From Boesenbergia rotunda (lineage: Eukaryota > Streptophyta > Magnoliopsida > Zingiberales > Zingiberaceae), in the NCBI GenBank assembly GCA_024364735.1, contig JAGFNQ010005222.1:1-64000 (forward strand): a stretch of DNA of 64,000 nucleotides, read 5' to 3'. Of the stretch, positions 1 through 9,924 are shown one piece after another (positions within the stretch are counted from its first letter, which is position 1; each line of letters starts with the position of its first letter). The notes below the pieces were generated by a model. The model did no database searches, was not told where the DNA came from, and saw nothing but the letters and a program-made list of their open reading frames with translations. A program made the position numbers and the translations under genes.

Positions 1-2133
1 ATTAAAATTGAGGCCGTAAGTAATTGGTCCAGACCCAAGAATGCCAGTGAGGTCAGAAGTTTTCTGGGGTTAGCAGGCTATTACAGAAAATTCGTAGAGA
101 ATTTCTCTCGGATTGCAGCTCCTATGACAGCTCTGACAAAGAAAGATAAGAAATATACCTGGACCGAGGAATGTGAGAAGAGTTTCTCTGAACTGAAAAG
201 GAGACTGACTAGCGCTCCTATATTGACTCTTCCCGAAAATGATACGGGTTTCGATATGTACAGCGACGCATCCAAACTTGGACTCGGAGCTGTACTTATG
301 CAAAATGGGAAGGTAATTGCCTATGCCTCTAGGCAACTGAAGGAACATGAGAAGAATTATCCTACCCATGATTTGGAATTAGCAGCGGTGGTCTTTGCGC
401 TGAAAACATGGAGGCATTATTTATATGGCACTCAGTGCAAGGTCTTTACTGACCACCAGAGTCTGCGGTATTTCTTCACCCAGAAAGACCTGAATATGCG
501 ACAACGCCGATGGCTCGAGTTGGTCAAGGACTACGACTGTGAGATCTTGTACCATCCGGGAAAAGCCAACAAGGTAGCAGATGCTCTCAGTAGAAAATCA
601 TGTGCTGCATTGTTGTCTTTATCAGCTTTGTCACGACCCTTAGGGAGGAAATTATGGATTTCGGAATCGAGATTATATCGGGACAGCTTTCTACCCTACA
701 GATTGCACCGACATTATTTGATGATATTCTGGAGAAGCAGAATCTTGATCCGAGTCTTCAGAGAATCAAGCAAGAGATTCTCGAGGGCAAGGACGAGGGA
801 TTCCGGATTTCTGAGAGCGGAGTCTTATATTTCCGGGATCGATTATGCGTTCCCGACGACTCCGACTTACGGACAAGGATACTCGAAGAAGCTCACGGAA
901 CACCTTATGCGATGCATCCTGGGTCTACCAAGATGTATCAAGATCTGAGGGGCAAATTTTGGTGGTCCGGCATGAAGAAAGATGTAGCCCACTATATTAG
1001 CATGTGTTTGACCTGCCAGAGGGTCAAGGCAGAACACCAGAGGCCTGGAGGAGTTTTGCAACCCCTATCTATCCCGAGTGGAAATGGGAAGACATCTCCA
1101 TGGATTTCATCTCTGGGCTACCTAGAACGACGAATGGACATGATGGCATATGGGTTATAGTGGACCGACTGACCAAGTCCGCGCATTTTCTGGCTATCAG
1201 GATGACTTATTCAGTTGAGCAGCTGGCGCAACTGTACGTCAAGGAAATTATCCGACTACACGGAGTTCCCAAGACCATTATCTCTGATAGGGATGGTCGA
1301 TTTACTTCGGATTTTTGGGGACACGTGCAGAAGGCCCTTGGCACGAAGCTGAAGTTCAGTACAGCCTTTCACCCCAGACTGACGGGCAGACTGAACGAGT
1401 AAACCAGATACTAGAAGATATGTTACGAGCTTGCGCCTTGGACTTCAAGGGAAGCTGGTGTCGATACCTGAGCCTGGCAGAGTTTGCTTATAACAACAGT
1501 TATCAGGCTACTATTGGGATGGCACCGTACGAGGCACTATACGGCCGAAAATGCAGATCTCCTTTATGCTGGCATGAGAGTGGTGAAAAGAGGGAGATGG
1601 GACTCCAGACTGATATTATTGATGAGACCACTCAGGCCATAAAGAATATCCGCCAGAGGATAGAGACTGCTCAGAGTCGGCAAAAGAGCTACGCTGATAA
1701 GCGACGCAGACCGCTTGAGTTCGAGGTTGGAGATTTGGTATTTTTGAAGGTAGCCCCTATGAAAGGGGTGATGAGATTCGGAAAGAAGGGGAAATTGAGT
1801 CCGCGATACGTGGGACCCTACCAGATTTTGAGACGAGTAGGCAAAGTGGCCTAGACTGGAGTTACCGCCAGAAATGGCGGCTATCCACAACGTCTTCCAT
1901 GTGTCGATGCTCAAGAAGTGTATCCCTGATGCGATTCAAATTATAGAACCCCCACCAGTGCAAGAACAGGAGAGCCTTAGTTCTGAACGCCGCCGATCCA
2001 GATCCTCGATCGGGAAGTTAAAAGGCTAAGGAACAAGGAAATACCCTTAGTGAAAGTTCTGTGGCGGAACAGCAGTTCGAAGAAGCCACCTGGGAACAGG
2101 AAGATACGATGCGATCAAAGTATCCGGAACTAT
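1..2133 (+). pseudogene. Gyp1: broken Ty3/gypsy polyprotein (RT end, RNase H, integrase, C-terminal tail)
   Basis: This is the 3' half of a chromovirus-type pol gene that would copy and insert the element; its 5' part lies outside the window. Frame 1 is open from base 1. It gives the RT connection (FLGLAGYYRKFV), then RNase H (acidic residues in MYSDASK, DLELAAV, FTDHQSLRYF and VADALSRK) to about 597. The integrase zinc finger (HPGSTK ... CLTCQ) follows at about 880-1030. The integrase core is at about 1095-1400 (MDFISGLP, ISDRDGRF), and the third acidic residue lies in TERVNQ after a shift. The C-terminal domain (GPYQILRRVGK) ends near 1852. Frame breaks occur near 640, 1075, 1373 and 1853. 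A degenerate tail with HNVFHVSML continues to about 2130. At least four frameshifts make it non-functional. The integrase and tail style fit the Tekay/Del lineage, which I infer from motifs only. Confidence 0.9.
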
Positions 2134-2269
2134 TTTAAAGTTCGGGACGAACTTTTTATAAGTGTGTAGGATTGTAACACCCCAATTTTTACAATTTGAA
2201 TACCTGGGGAATTGTTTAAAGTTCGGGACGAACTTTCTATAAGAGAGGGAGGATTGTAACACCCCAAAT
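2134..2269 (+). repeat. Duplicated polypurine-tract/LTR-start block of Gyp1
   Basis: Two copies (2134-2187 and 2215-2269) share a perfect hairpin AAAGTTC-GGGAC-GAACTTT (2137-2155 and 2218-2236), then TATAAG, a purine run and GGATTGTAACACCCCAA. The second copy has the better polypurine tract (AAGAGAGGGAGGAT) and leads straight into the LTR. The first looks like a duplicate of the internal/LTR junction. Confidence 0.75.
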
Positions 2270-2554
2270 TTGTCAATGTAAAATCATGACAATGTATGAA
2301 AATGATTATAAGGAAATGATATAAATTTCATGCAATCACATGCTATGAAATGTCATAAATGCATGAAATATAATTATCATGAAATGTTATGTGAATAATA
2401 TTTATAAAATATTATGTAAATAATGTTATGAATTCAGGAAAAATATTAGGAAATATTATGAATTCATAAACATGAAATATTATGAAATTTCATGATGGAC
2501 TTGGCTTAATGGGCTTTGATATGGATTAGTGCAAAAGGTGATAAAAAGGAGGGA

Positions 2555-2620
2555 GCAAGGATTGAACCTTGAACCTCCTAGTTGCACTCTCCATGTCTTA
2601 ACCACTACACCAAGCATTGT
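2555..2620 (-). other. Antisense tRNA-like module in Gyp1 LTR
   Basis: Read on the reverse strand, this has a Pol III A-box-like TTGGTGTAGTGG (2602-2613) and a B-box-like GGTTCAATCC (2559-2568) at tRNA-like spacing. The B-box sits in a T-arm-like inverted repeat (CAAGG/CCTTG). No convincing acceptor stem is visible, so it is tRNA-derived or tRNA-like and not a tRNA gene. It lies 74 bp upstream of the LTR TATA box, antisense to LTR transcription. The same arrangement occurs in three other gypsy LTRs here. Confidence 0.6.
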
Positions 2621-2693
2621 TTCTTGTTGAGAGAATAAGGAACATGCTTGTTAAGTGGGTAAGAGTGAAGAGACATGTCTTTTCATGAGAAAG

Positions 2694-2701
2694 TATAAAT
2701 A
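2694..2701 (+). promoter_or_regulatory. TATA box of Gyp1 LTR
   Basis: TATAAATA is followed about 25-30 bp later by a CT-rich stretch typical of a plant transcription start and 5' leader. It would drive Gyp1 RNA, or read-through into Gyp2 from this 3' LTR. Confidence 0.65.
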
Positions 2702-2964
2702 GGGAAGTTGGAGTAACTTCCTTTTTTTTCTTCTTCTTCTTCCTTCCCCCACCGAAACCACCATCCCTTCTTCTCTTCTTCCATTTTCGAAAACCCTCAT
2801 CCAAGGGTTCTAACCCTAGGGCAACTACAAGGAGGAAAGCCAAGTGTCTTTGCCTCTACCAAGACCAAGGAACTCTTAGAGAAAAGTTGGAAGAAAAGAG
2901 GATCTTCACATACCCTCCAAGTGTAGGGTACCCTACGGTTTAAAGAAATTTCCAGCGCTAGGAT

Positions 2965-4293
2965 GTAAGTATCCTCTCGCCTGCAGTGTAATCGTTTCGT
3001 TTGATTAGTATGTTTTTCTTGTTGTTGTTGTTGAAAAGGGAACCTTCTTCCCTTGTAACCATTCGGCCACCACCATGAAATGGGTTTTGGTTGCTTCTTG
3101 ATACATGAGGATATCCCTAAGAACTTAGGGTATGGATGTATGTTGTTTTCCAAATTTTTGAGAAGACAAAAACTAGGGTTTGGTGTCCACAAGGTTTCGG
3201 CCACCTATGCTTGGAGGTCCAAGAAGGGGATTTTTGATCAAGCTTTGATATATGCTAGTACCCCTAGGGACTTTATACTCATATGCGATATTTCCAAATT
3301 TTTGGAAGGACAAAAATTAGGGTTTGGTACCCTACAAGGTTTCGGCCAAGAGAAGAATGGCTAGAGTTTTTGTGTTGCTTGATATCCTAATATGTTCCCA
3401 TGATTAGTGGTGTAGATAACATGTTTGTGTGAATGTTTGTGTGAAGGTTGGATGTCAAAAACCTAGCCTAGTCATGTTACACCATTCGGCCACCCTTGTA
3501 AGTTAGGGTTAGTGGAATCTAACCTCAATTTGAAGTATAAACCATGGTCAATTGTTAACATGAAGCATGCTACTACATATGTGATGTGTGTATAATTTAT
3601 GTGACCTATCTTGTTAGGTATAAAAGCATGTCTTATAGCCCATGGGGCACCTTGATGATATGAACATGATGTGTTTGATAATATGCCTAAAAAGGGTTAC
3701 TCTATTAAAACTGGGATCAAGAGCACCCGAATGCGTGGTGTGTCCCTAAGGGATCAAGAGCACCCGAATGTGTGGTGTGTCCCTTTGAGAAGAGATTAAG
3801 AGTACCTTTAGGCATATACATATATGAGTAATTGCATGATAAATTACTTTACTTTGGAAAGTTGTGTACCCGACTCGGAAGGGGGTCGTTAAACAAATCC
3901 AATGAGCATGTTAAGGTCATGGCATTGGTAGGACGGAAGGGTCCTGCTCTAATTAGATTGGTGGCTCGCTACCCCAATTTATTAGGGAACGCGCATGATG
4001 TGGTACTACAACTGGGCCCTGGATGATGATATGATATTTTCAAGTACTTACCATTATGGAACCTTTTGAAAAACATATTGTTTTCTCATTGTGAGATAAT
4101 CTTGTTCGTAAAGTACTTAGAGATATTGATGTGATGTTTATGATGCTTGATGAGATGCTTATAATGCTGATAATCTTGTTCTATTTTGATTACTGAGTAC
4201 ATGATATGATGTATCGATATGGTTTTGCGAGTAGGCCCGGATTCTTACTAAGCATGTTTTGCTTACTAGTTCATGTTGTTTCTTATGCTGCAG
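2965..4293 (+). other. Predicted intron inside Gyp1 LTR (1,329 nt)
   Basis: The donor is GAT|GTAAGTATCCTC with CCTGCAGT just inside the intron. The acceptor has TTCTTACTAAGC, then GCTTACTAGT, then a T-rich tract and ATGCTGCAG|AT. The donor lies about 270 nt after the TATA box. Gyp2, Gyp3 and Gyp4 LTRs carry matching donor and acceptor blocks at the same relative places, although the sequence between them differs greatly. About 55 nt after the acceptor is a shared GTGTGTGGTGATGGC motif. Splicing is inferred from sequence only. Confidence 0.55.
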
Positions 4294-4895
4294 ATAGCGG
4301 TAAGAAATACTCGAACTAAAGGAAGAGGCAGAGGGAAGGCTGGAGGATGTGTGTGGTGATGGCTCGGGAAAGAACGAAAGATTCTATCTACCTTGTTTTG
4401 TCTAGAATCTAACTGCTTCCTATAAAAGATTGAAATTGTATTACTATACTCTGATATATGATGATTGTGACTACTCTACTGTTAGAGATATGAACCTAAG
4501 CCATGTTAGCTAATACTACTATTAATGTCTAATTCCTATAGTATGCATGCTCAGTAAAATGCTAGATGTTTACTATTTCGGTTGCTTATGAATGCTTCTT
4601 TTGTATATGCTTCTTTTGCATGTGTCTAAGACTAGATAACTCTTGCTATGTGATTACTTGAGACTTCATGCTATAGTGTGTTAAATGATTTTCATATTAG
4701 GTTGTAAATGCATGTAGATATAAAAGAAATGAAAGGAAAACCTTGCTTGGTAAATTAGTTTCAATAAGCATGCTTATTACTAGTTCATGTATTGTGACTG
4801 TTTTGTTTGGATATACATCTTTAACATGATTGGATGATATGAATGTATGGACCCGTAACCCCGCCTTTAGGGTAGATATAAGGTCGGGCGTTACA

Positions 4896-5407
4896 CATAA
4901 TGTTTGTTGGTGACCTGCAGGTGGAAGAACTCCTCGAAAAATTCCGTCTCGAAGTCTGTCCACTTCATCAGGTTCACGGGTCTCTTGGCCTTGACCCTTT
5001 CCCACCACATTCTGGCATCGCCAGAGAGGCAGAATGATGCACATTTTATCTTCTCGTGCTCCGGCCAATCCAGCAGCTCCATAGTACTCTCCACCGTCTT
5101 GAACCAGGCCTGCGCATCCCATGGCTCGCAAGCACCTGAGAAGGTTCCGGCCTCAGCCTCTGCCACTGGATTAAATAGGCTTCCGGTCGCATTCCGGTGG
5201 CAGGGCTTGTCGAGGGTGCTGGCGTAGCTGGGGTGTAACTGTTATCACGGGCTGGTTTGGTGGTGGAGTAGCAGCATTTCCCTGTTGAGTCTTCAGGGTG
5301 TTGATGGTATGCTGTTGTTCGGTGATCTGACGCTGGAGTTCTGCGACTATGTGCGTCAGGTCAGGCGGGGGTGCAGTTTCGTTTGTTCTGGTACTTCTTC
5401 TAGCCAT
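4896..5407 (-). pseudogene. Gyp2: Ty3/gypsy gag, interrupted and frameshifted
   Basis: This is a capsid-type gag reading leftwards from ATG at 5407. The N-terminal part (MARRSTRTNETAPPP, then a Q-rich heptad stretch LQRQITEQQHTINTL) runs to a stop at 5171. After a frame change near 5190, the retrotransposon-gag core continues to 4891, with DAQAWFKTVEST, ARMWWERV and FETEFFEEFF. The gene is cut at 4895 by the inserted Gyp1 LTR. Its PBS and LTR lie upstream at 5747-8870. The retrotransposon-gag assignment is secure. The element cannot make intact Gag. Confidence 0.85.
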
Positions 5408-5746
5408 GTTATCTACACGAAATAATACATAAGCTAGTATAAGATTACTGTTATTTCCATTCATATACATCTTAAATCATTGTTATTACAAGGCATGAAA
5501 AGGTATCTTCCTAGTTTTATCCAAGGTAAGATCATGCTTCCGTTATACATATCATTTTAAATCATTGCCATCATAAGGTATCTTCCTAGTTTTATCCAAG
5601 GTAAAATCATGCTTCCATCATACATATCACGCATCATACTTGCATAATTCAGTTATCAATATAAACATGAAATAAGGTAAGTATAGAATTTCTTACTTGG
5701 AAGCGGCAAGAGGTAAGCTTGATGTGTGTCTAGTGAGATGATAAAC
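5408..5746 (-). other. Gyp2 untranslated leader
   Basis: This region lies between the PBS and the gag start. It contains two near-copies of a roughly 70-bp block (TATCTTCCTAGTTTTATCCA at about 5501 and 5579). No coding capacity was seen. Confidence 0.6.
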
Positions 5747-5760
5747 TGCTCTGATACCAA
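5747..5760 (-). other. Gyp2 primer-binding site
   Basis: On the reverse strand, TTGGTATCAGAGCAG follows the LTR terminus ATTACA after a GC spacer. This is the 3'-end complement of initiator tRNA-Met, the usual plant primer. Confidence 0.85.
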
Positions 5761-6509
5761 GCTGTAATGCCCACCTCTTACCGTTAGTCAGCGCGTTACC
5801 TTTAACCCTTTTTTTTCTTACTTACTACTTATATCATTGCGTACGAATCTAACATTGCATCGGAAATGAAACATAACTAAAAGCATGTGCAATGATAAGG
5901 AAGTAATAACATCTAATAGCATCCATACTTAGTATCATGCATAAAGTAGCAACATATGTCTTATTAGAAATAAGAACTAAGTCTATAGATGGCACTAAAG
6001 TGGATCGATCAGTCAAGTCACCACCACACACATTAGCCCTTCATGCAGCTGCCCATTCCTCAGAAATTTCTATGTTGGTCTGCAACATAAGCAAACAAAC
6101 TATAAATATAAAACTTATTAAGCTCTTTCCTACTCACTAAATCTGTACGTCGCATGCATTTTAAAACATATAACATTTCATGGATAGCATAAAATTCATA
6201 AGGCACATAAGATACATGAAGACATATAAACATAGAACATGTGCATTTCAAAACATTAGGATGCTCTTTAGAAAACATAGTAAATAATACTTTAAAATCA
6301 TATACATCATTTTCTTTGGGGTCTCCGGCTTTGTACCAATTCTTTCTTTTGCATGCATACCCCTATGTAGGATGCGAGGTAGCTAATCCCGACCTACAGG
6401 GGACTACATTCTAGGCTTACTATCTTTCAGCCTAGGGACAGCATCATCGGTAGTCCGGAACCGTGGATCTTTTCAAGATCCGGTACAAGCCAATCTTTAA
6501 AGTAAAATA

Positions 6510-6725
6510 CATACATGCATTCTTTTCTTTTCTTTCTTTCTTTCATATAGAACATGCATTCCTTTCTTTCTTTCTTTCTTTCATATTGCATGTACTATAG
6601 GCATTCAATCATTCATAATCATAAGCATACTTTCATATATAGAACATGCATTCTTTCTTTTTCTTTCTTTCTTTCATATTGCACGTACTATAGGCATTCA
6701 ATCATTCATAAACATAGGCATACTT
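6510..6725. repeat. CTTT microsatellite with duplicated ~108-bp block
   Basis: Runs of TTTC at 6525-6545, 6563-6582 and 6650-6676 lie within a duplicated unit containing ATAGGCATTCAATCATTCAT. It sits in the predicted intron of the Gyp2 LTR. Confidence 0.85.
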
Positions 6726-6949
6726 TCATGGCATAATCATTAGCATAAATAGCAAGACATGGAAGGACCTTTCTTTTAACACATGTAAGTGGAGCAACCA
6801 TCATGCTAGTTTCATCAATACATCATACATATAATATGCTTGTCTTAATCAAGGCAATATGTTAGTTTAATCTTTCTTTTCTCATCTTAATACATGTCGG
6901 CCGAAACTTCATAGCAAGGATATCATAGCATAAAACCCACATAGAATTG

Positions 6950-7740
6950 GAATGAAGGCATACATTACATAAGAGGTCATTTACAAGTACACTAGTAGTT
7001 TATACTTCACTAAACACTAGTTTAGGTGCATGAATTGTACTAGAACTTATTCTTAGCCTTTATTCTAGTAATTGGCCAAAATTCACAGCATGGATAACAT
7101 AGTATAAAAGTCATATAATCAAGGAAATAAAAACATACGTTACACATGGAATCATATACAAGCGCAAGGGTAGTCTAGGCTTCATTGGACACTAGTTTAG
7201 GTGCATGTTTTGTGCTTAAGCTTATTTTTAACCCTTATCCTACTATTTCTCCGAAATTCACAGCTAGATAACATGGCATGAAAGTCATCCAATCATGGAA
7301 ATAAAACATAATTTACATGAGAGATCATTAGCATGTACCAGAGTAGATTAATCAAACCAAACCTTAGTTTGGGTGTATGAATCGTACTTGCACATATTCT
7401 TAACCCTTACCCTTGTAATTTTTCGATATTCACAGTATGTAAAACATGGTATAATAGTTCATATAACATGTAAACAAAATCATATTTTACCATTAAGGTC
7501 ATATACAATAAAGGTAGTCTAGGCTTCATTAAACACTAGTTTAGGGACATGCTTTGTACTCGAGCCTATTCTTAACCCTTATTCTTGTAATTTGTCAAAA
7601 CTCACAGTAGAGATTTCATAGCATAATCATTCACATAACATGGGAATAAAAGCATAGTTTTCATAAGAATTCATTGACAAGTGCAAAAGTAGTTTGTACT
7701 TCACCAAACACTAGTTTAGGTGTATGATCTAGAGCTACTT
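6950..7740. repeat. ~174-bp tandem array in Gyp2 LTR (about 5 copies)
   Basis: The marker ACACTAG(TTTAGGTGCATG) recurs at 7014, 7189, 7361 (variant), 7533 and 7708, giving spacings of 175, 172, 172 and 175 bp. Each unit also carries a TTAACCCTTATTCT-type stretch and a CATGGAAATAAAA stretch. Confidence 0.85.
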
Positions 7741-8720
7741 GGATTATCATGCATATGGGTACATGTAACATTTTTCTAAACATCAATACATAGAATGGAG
7801 CATGAGTCTAGGCTCAAACAACTTAGATAAGGTACTGACCCTAAGGTATAAATTATTTCCATCATGAAATAAAACACCCAATCACATGCATATCACTTGA
7901 TTTAACTATAACTTCATGAAGGTCTATAAAAATCTGTTTTAAGGCATAATTTAAGGTCCCTTGGCCGAATGTTACAGGGGTCCCTTAGCATAGATTCCAA
8001 AAAATTTCTTGGCCTAAAACATTTATATAGTATGGAAACAATCATTAGAACAATAGCCCACTTCATGCATCAACATTTATCCATTTCATGACTTGGCCGA
8101 ATTCTTCCAAGTCCTTTACATCATGGAGGGCATTCAAACACCATGTATCCATCATATATTCATTACCAAAAAGGTAGTAACAATTTCATGAACTCTTCCT
8201 TTAAGTTTTTGGACATAGAAAAGGGGGTACCCCTTTATGGCTGAAACATCCCTCAAGGTTTTCTTCCATTCTCTTTCACCCAACATCACAAGAAAACATA
8301 AAAATCATAAAAACACATAAAAAGCCATTATGTTTCAGGTGAGGGAGTCTTACCACTTGTGCTTATGTTCCCAAAAGATCTCCAAATTTTGGAGAAGAAA
8401 AGACCTCTTAAACTTTAGCACTCCTCTTGTTCTTCTCTTCTTTTGGTCCGGTTTTCTTTAGGAGGTGAATGACTTGAAAATGGTAGCAAGGGCCACAAGG
8501 ATTTCGGTGAGGAAGAGGAGGAAGGGGAAGAGTTTAGTGGAGAGAAATGGGGCGGGGGGTTTCTTGGCCGAAATGCTTTAGGCATTTCCTCCTCTTCATG
8601 GCCTTTTATGGTGAGTAAAGAGGCAAGCACCTCTCTAATGGTGTCTCTTCAATTTTTTTTTTGTGTCTCTTCATCTTCTTTCCCACTTATCTACAATTTC
8701 TCATCCTCTTCTAATAGCAC

Positions 8721-8800
8721 TCCCTTGCTAGGTGAATTGGTTACATGAATATTCTTAAGGCTTTGCTTTCCTTTGAGGTCCAAGGTTCAATCCTTGGCAC
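8721..8800 (+). other. tRNA-like module in Gyp2 LTR (antisense to LTR)
   Basis: An A-box-like TAGGTGAATTGG (8729-8740) and a B-box GGTTCAATCC (8784-8793) lie on the plus strand, the latter in the T-arm-like CCAAGGTTCAATCCTTGG. The LTR reads the other way. The block is about 111 bp upstream of the LTR TATA-like box. It has no acceptor stem, so it is not called as a tRNA gene. Confidence 0.6.
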
Positions 8801-8870
8801 CTCCTCTTCTTTTTGCTTTCTCTTCCTTTTATTATTTCTTTTTTTTCCAAGCCCGCATAACCAAAGACCA

Positions 8871-9075
8871 CCTAGAGAAATTGTTATTGAAAATCTTGAT
8901 AAACTTGCTGGTTTTGATGAAATAGTTGCTAAAGAAAAGGTTGTTGAAAATTCTGGAAATTTTGCTAAAACTACTGTTCTGGCTGATTCCAAGGTTGGTT
9001 TTGCTGAAATTGTGAATAGGTTTGCTGAAGGTTCTGAAAATGCTGCTGGAAATTCTGAAAATACTGATGTTCTTC
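8871..9075 (-). pseudogene. Ath gag remnant, distal piece (Q/F/N-rich)
   Basis: This continues the gag at 13404-13535 once the inserted Gyp3 LTR and one TSD copy are removed. The reverse-strand frame is dominated by Gln, Phe and Asn (QYFQNFQQHFQNLQQTY). It is broken by TAG and TAA codons at positions where CAG or CAA is expected, as C-to-T decay would produce. The plus-strand reading of this stretch is a shadow. The assignment to an Athila/Tat-type gag rests on the tRNA-Asp-type PBS upstream. The left boundary with the Gyp2 LTR is approximate. Confidence 0.6.
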
Positions 9076-9414
9076 TGTAACGACCCGGAAAATTCTCTTA
9101 ATATTTTATTAAAATATTAAGCATGTTTAAATAATTTTCCAAGGGACCTAGAAATATTAAGGAGAACTTTGGCCTAGAAAATCCATGTTTTCTCATTTAA
9201 ATTGAGAAAACTAAGTACCAATGAGCTTTAAATGGGCTCCAAAAATAGGTATTAATTAGGTGAATTTTATATAAATATAAAAGAATTTTATTTAGGAATA
9301 TTAGCATAATTATGGGGGATTTTAGGGGAATTTTCGAAATAAAGGGGAATTTTCAAAAATAAGAAAAAGGGGTTTAAATAAAATAAAAATAAAATAAAAA
9401 TAAAGGTGCATGGG

Positions 9415-9478
9415 CCAAGGATTGAACCTTGGACCTCTTGTACAACCATGAATGCTTTAACCAACTCATCTAGCAAGG
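9415..9478 (-). other. Antisense tRNA-like module in Gyp3 LTR
   Basis: Reverse-strand A-box-like TAGATGAGTTGG (9460-9471) and B-box GGTTCAATCC (9419-9428), with T-arm-like CCAAGGTTCAATCCTTGG. It lies about 94 bp upstream of the LTR TATA box. Confidence 0.6.
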
Positions 9479-9571
9479 AATTCTTATGAGTAAATGAAGT
9501 AGAGGGTGGTTAAGAAGTAGAAGGAGATGAAGGGTCATGGAGAGACTCTTCATTTGCCTCTTTAAAGGAGC

Positions 9572-9579
9572 TATAAAGA
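9572..9579 (+). promoter_or_regulatory. TATA box of Gyp3 LTR
   Basis: TATAAAGA follows the tRNA-like block. A CT-rich leader begins about 25 bp downstream. Confidence 0.6.
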
Positions 9580-9924
9580 GGGGGTTTGGGGGGTTACTTC
9601 TCTTCATCATCAAGTGCATTTGCTCCCCTCCTCCCTCCTCATTCTAGCCGAAACTCTAAGGAAGAGTTCTCCCTTGGAAAAGCTTCCACCAAGGCTCCAT
9701 CACCCAAGATCTAAAGTTCTTACAAGGATCCAAGGACTAGGTGTGGTCAAGAGACATCAAGTCTTCTTCCTTCTCTCCATCCAAGGTCTAAAAATTTAGA
9801 AACCCCAAGGTAAGACTCCCTCACCTGTGGTATAATAGTTCCTTCTGATTTTTATGATTTTTAGTATGATATAGTGGTTGGTTTTCGAATTAGAGGTTGG
9901 AAGGAAAGAAAACCAAGACCCTCA

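Larger units (their letters stand above)
2255..4895 (+). mobile_element. Gyp1 3' LTR (2,641 bp)
   Basis: The LTR begins TGTAACACCCC right after a polypurine tract and ends GGGCGTTACA, so its ends are inverted TGTAAC/GTTACA. Immediately beyond it the reverse-strand gag of Gyp2 begins, so Gyp1 inserted into Gyp2; the candidate TSD is CATAA at 4896-4900, and its partner is off-window. The LTR contains an antisense tRNA-like block, a TATA box, a CT-rich leader, a predicted intron and a GC-richer module at about 3830-4025 (GGTGGCTCGCTACCCC, AGGGAACGCGCAT) that recurs in Gyp4. The remaining sequence is AT-rich and noncoding. Confidence 0.88.
6080..8353 (-). other. Predicted intron inside Gyp2 LTR (2,274 nt)
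   Basis: The reverse-strand donor is AAGTG|GTAAGACTCCCTCACCTG. The acceptor region reads GAGTAGGAAAGAGCTTAATAAG, then TTTGTTTGCTTATGTTGCAG|AC. The donor lies about 250 nt after the TATA-like box. Donor and acceptor blocks match Gyp3 almost word for word (GTAAGACTCCCTCACCTG; GAGTAGGAAAGAG). A TGTGTGTGGTGGTGACTTG motif follows about 45 nt downstream, as in the other gypsy LTRs. Inferred, not proven. Confidence 0.55.
5763..8870 (-). mobile_element. Gyp2 5' LTR, 5'-truncated (~3.1 kb)
   Basis: The LTR end adjoining the PBS is clear at 5763 (TGTAATGCCC on the plus strand). The opposite end lacks the expected terminal TTACA and merges near 8850-8880 with the Ath gag, so it is truncated by deletion. 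In reverse orientation it shows a tRNA-like block (8721-8800), a TATA-like CATAAAAG (8603-8610), and a predicted intron (8353-6080) with tandem arrays. It also has a module around 6355-6500 (GGACTACCGATGATGCTGTC; TAGCTACCTCG) shared with Gyp3, and a perfect hairpin GGATCTT-TTC-AAGATCC at 6465-6481. No protein-coding content was seen. Confidence 0.8.

Noticed and set aside
2555..2620. True tRNA gene
   Set aside because: A and B boxes are present but no acceptor stem pairs and the anticodon arm is poor, in all four copies.
8745..9080. 111-codon plus-strand frame ending at the Gyp3 TSD
   Set aside because: It crosses from the Gyp2 LTR into antisense of the Ath gag and is open only because the gag strand lacks the matching triplets.
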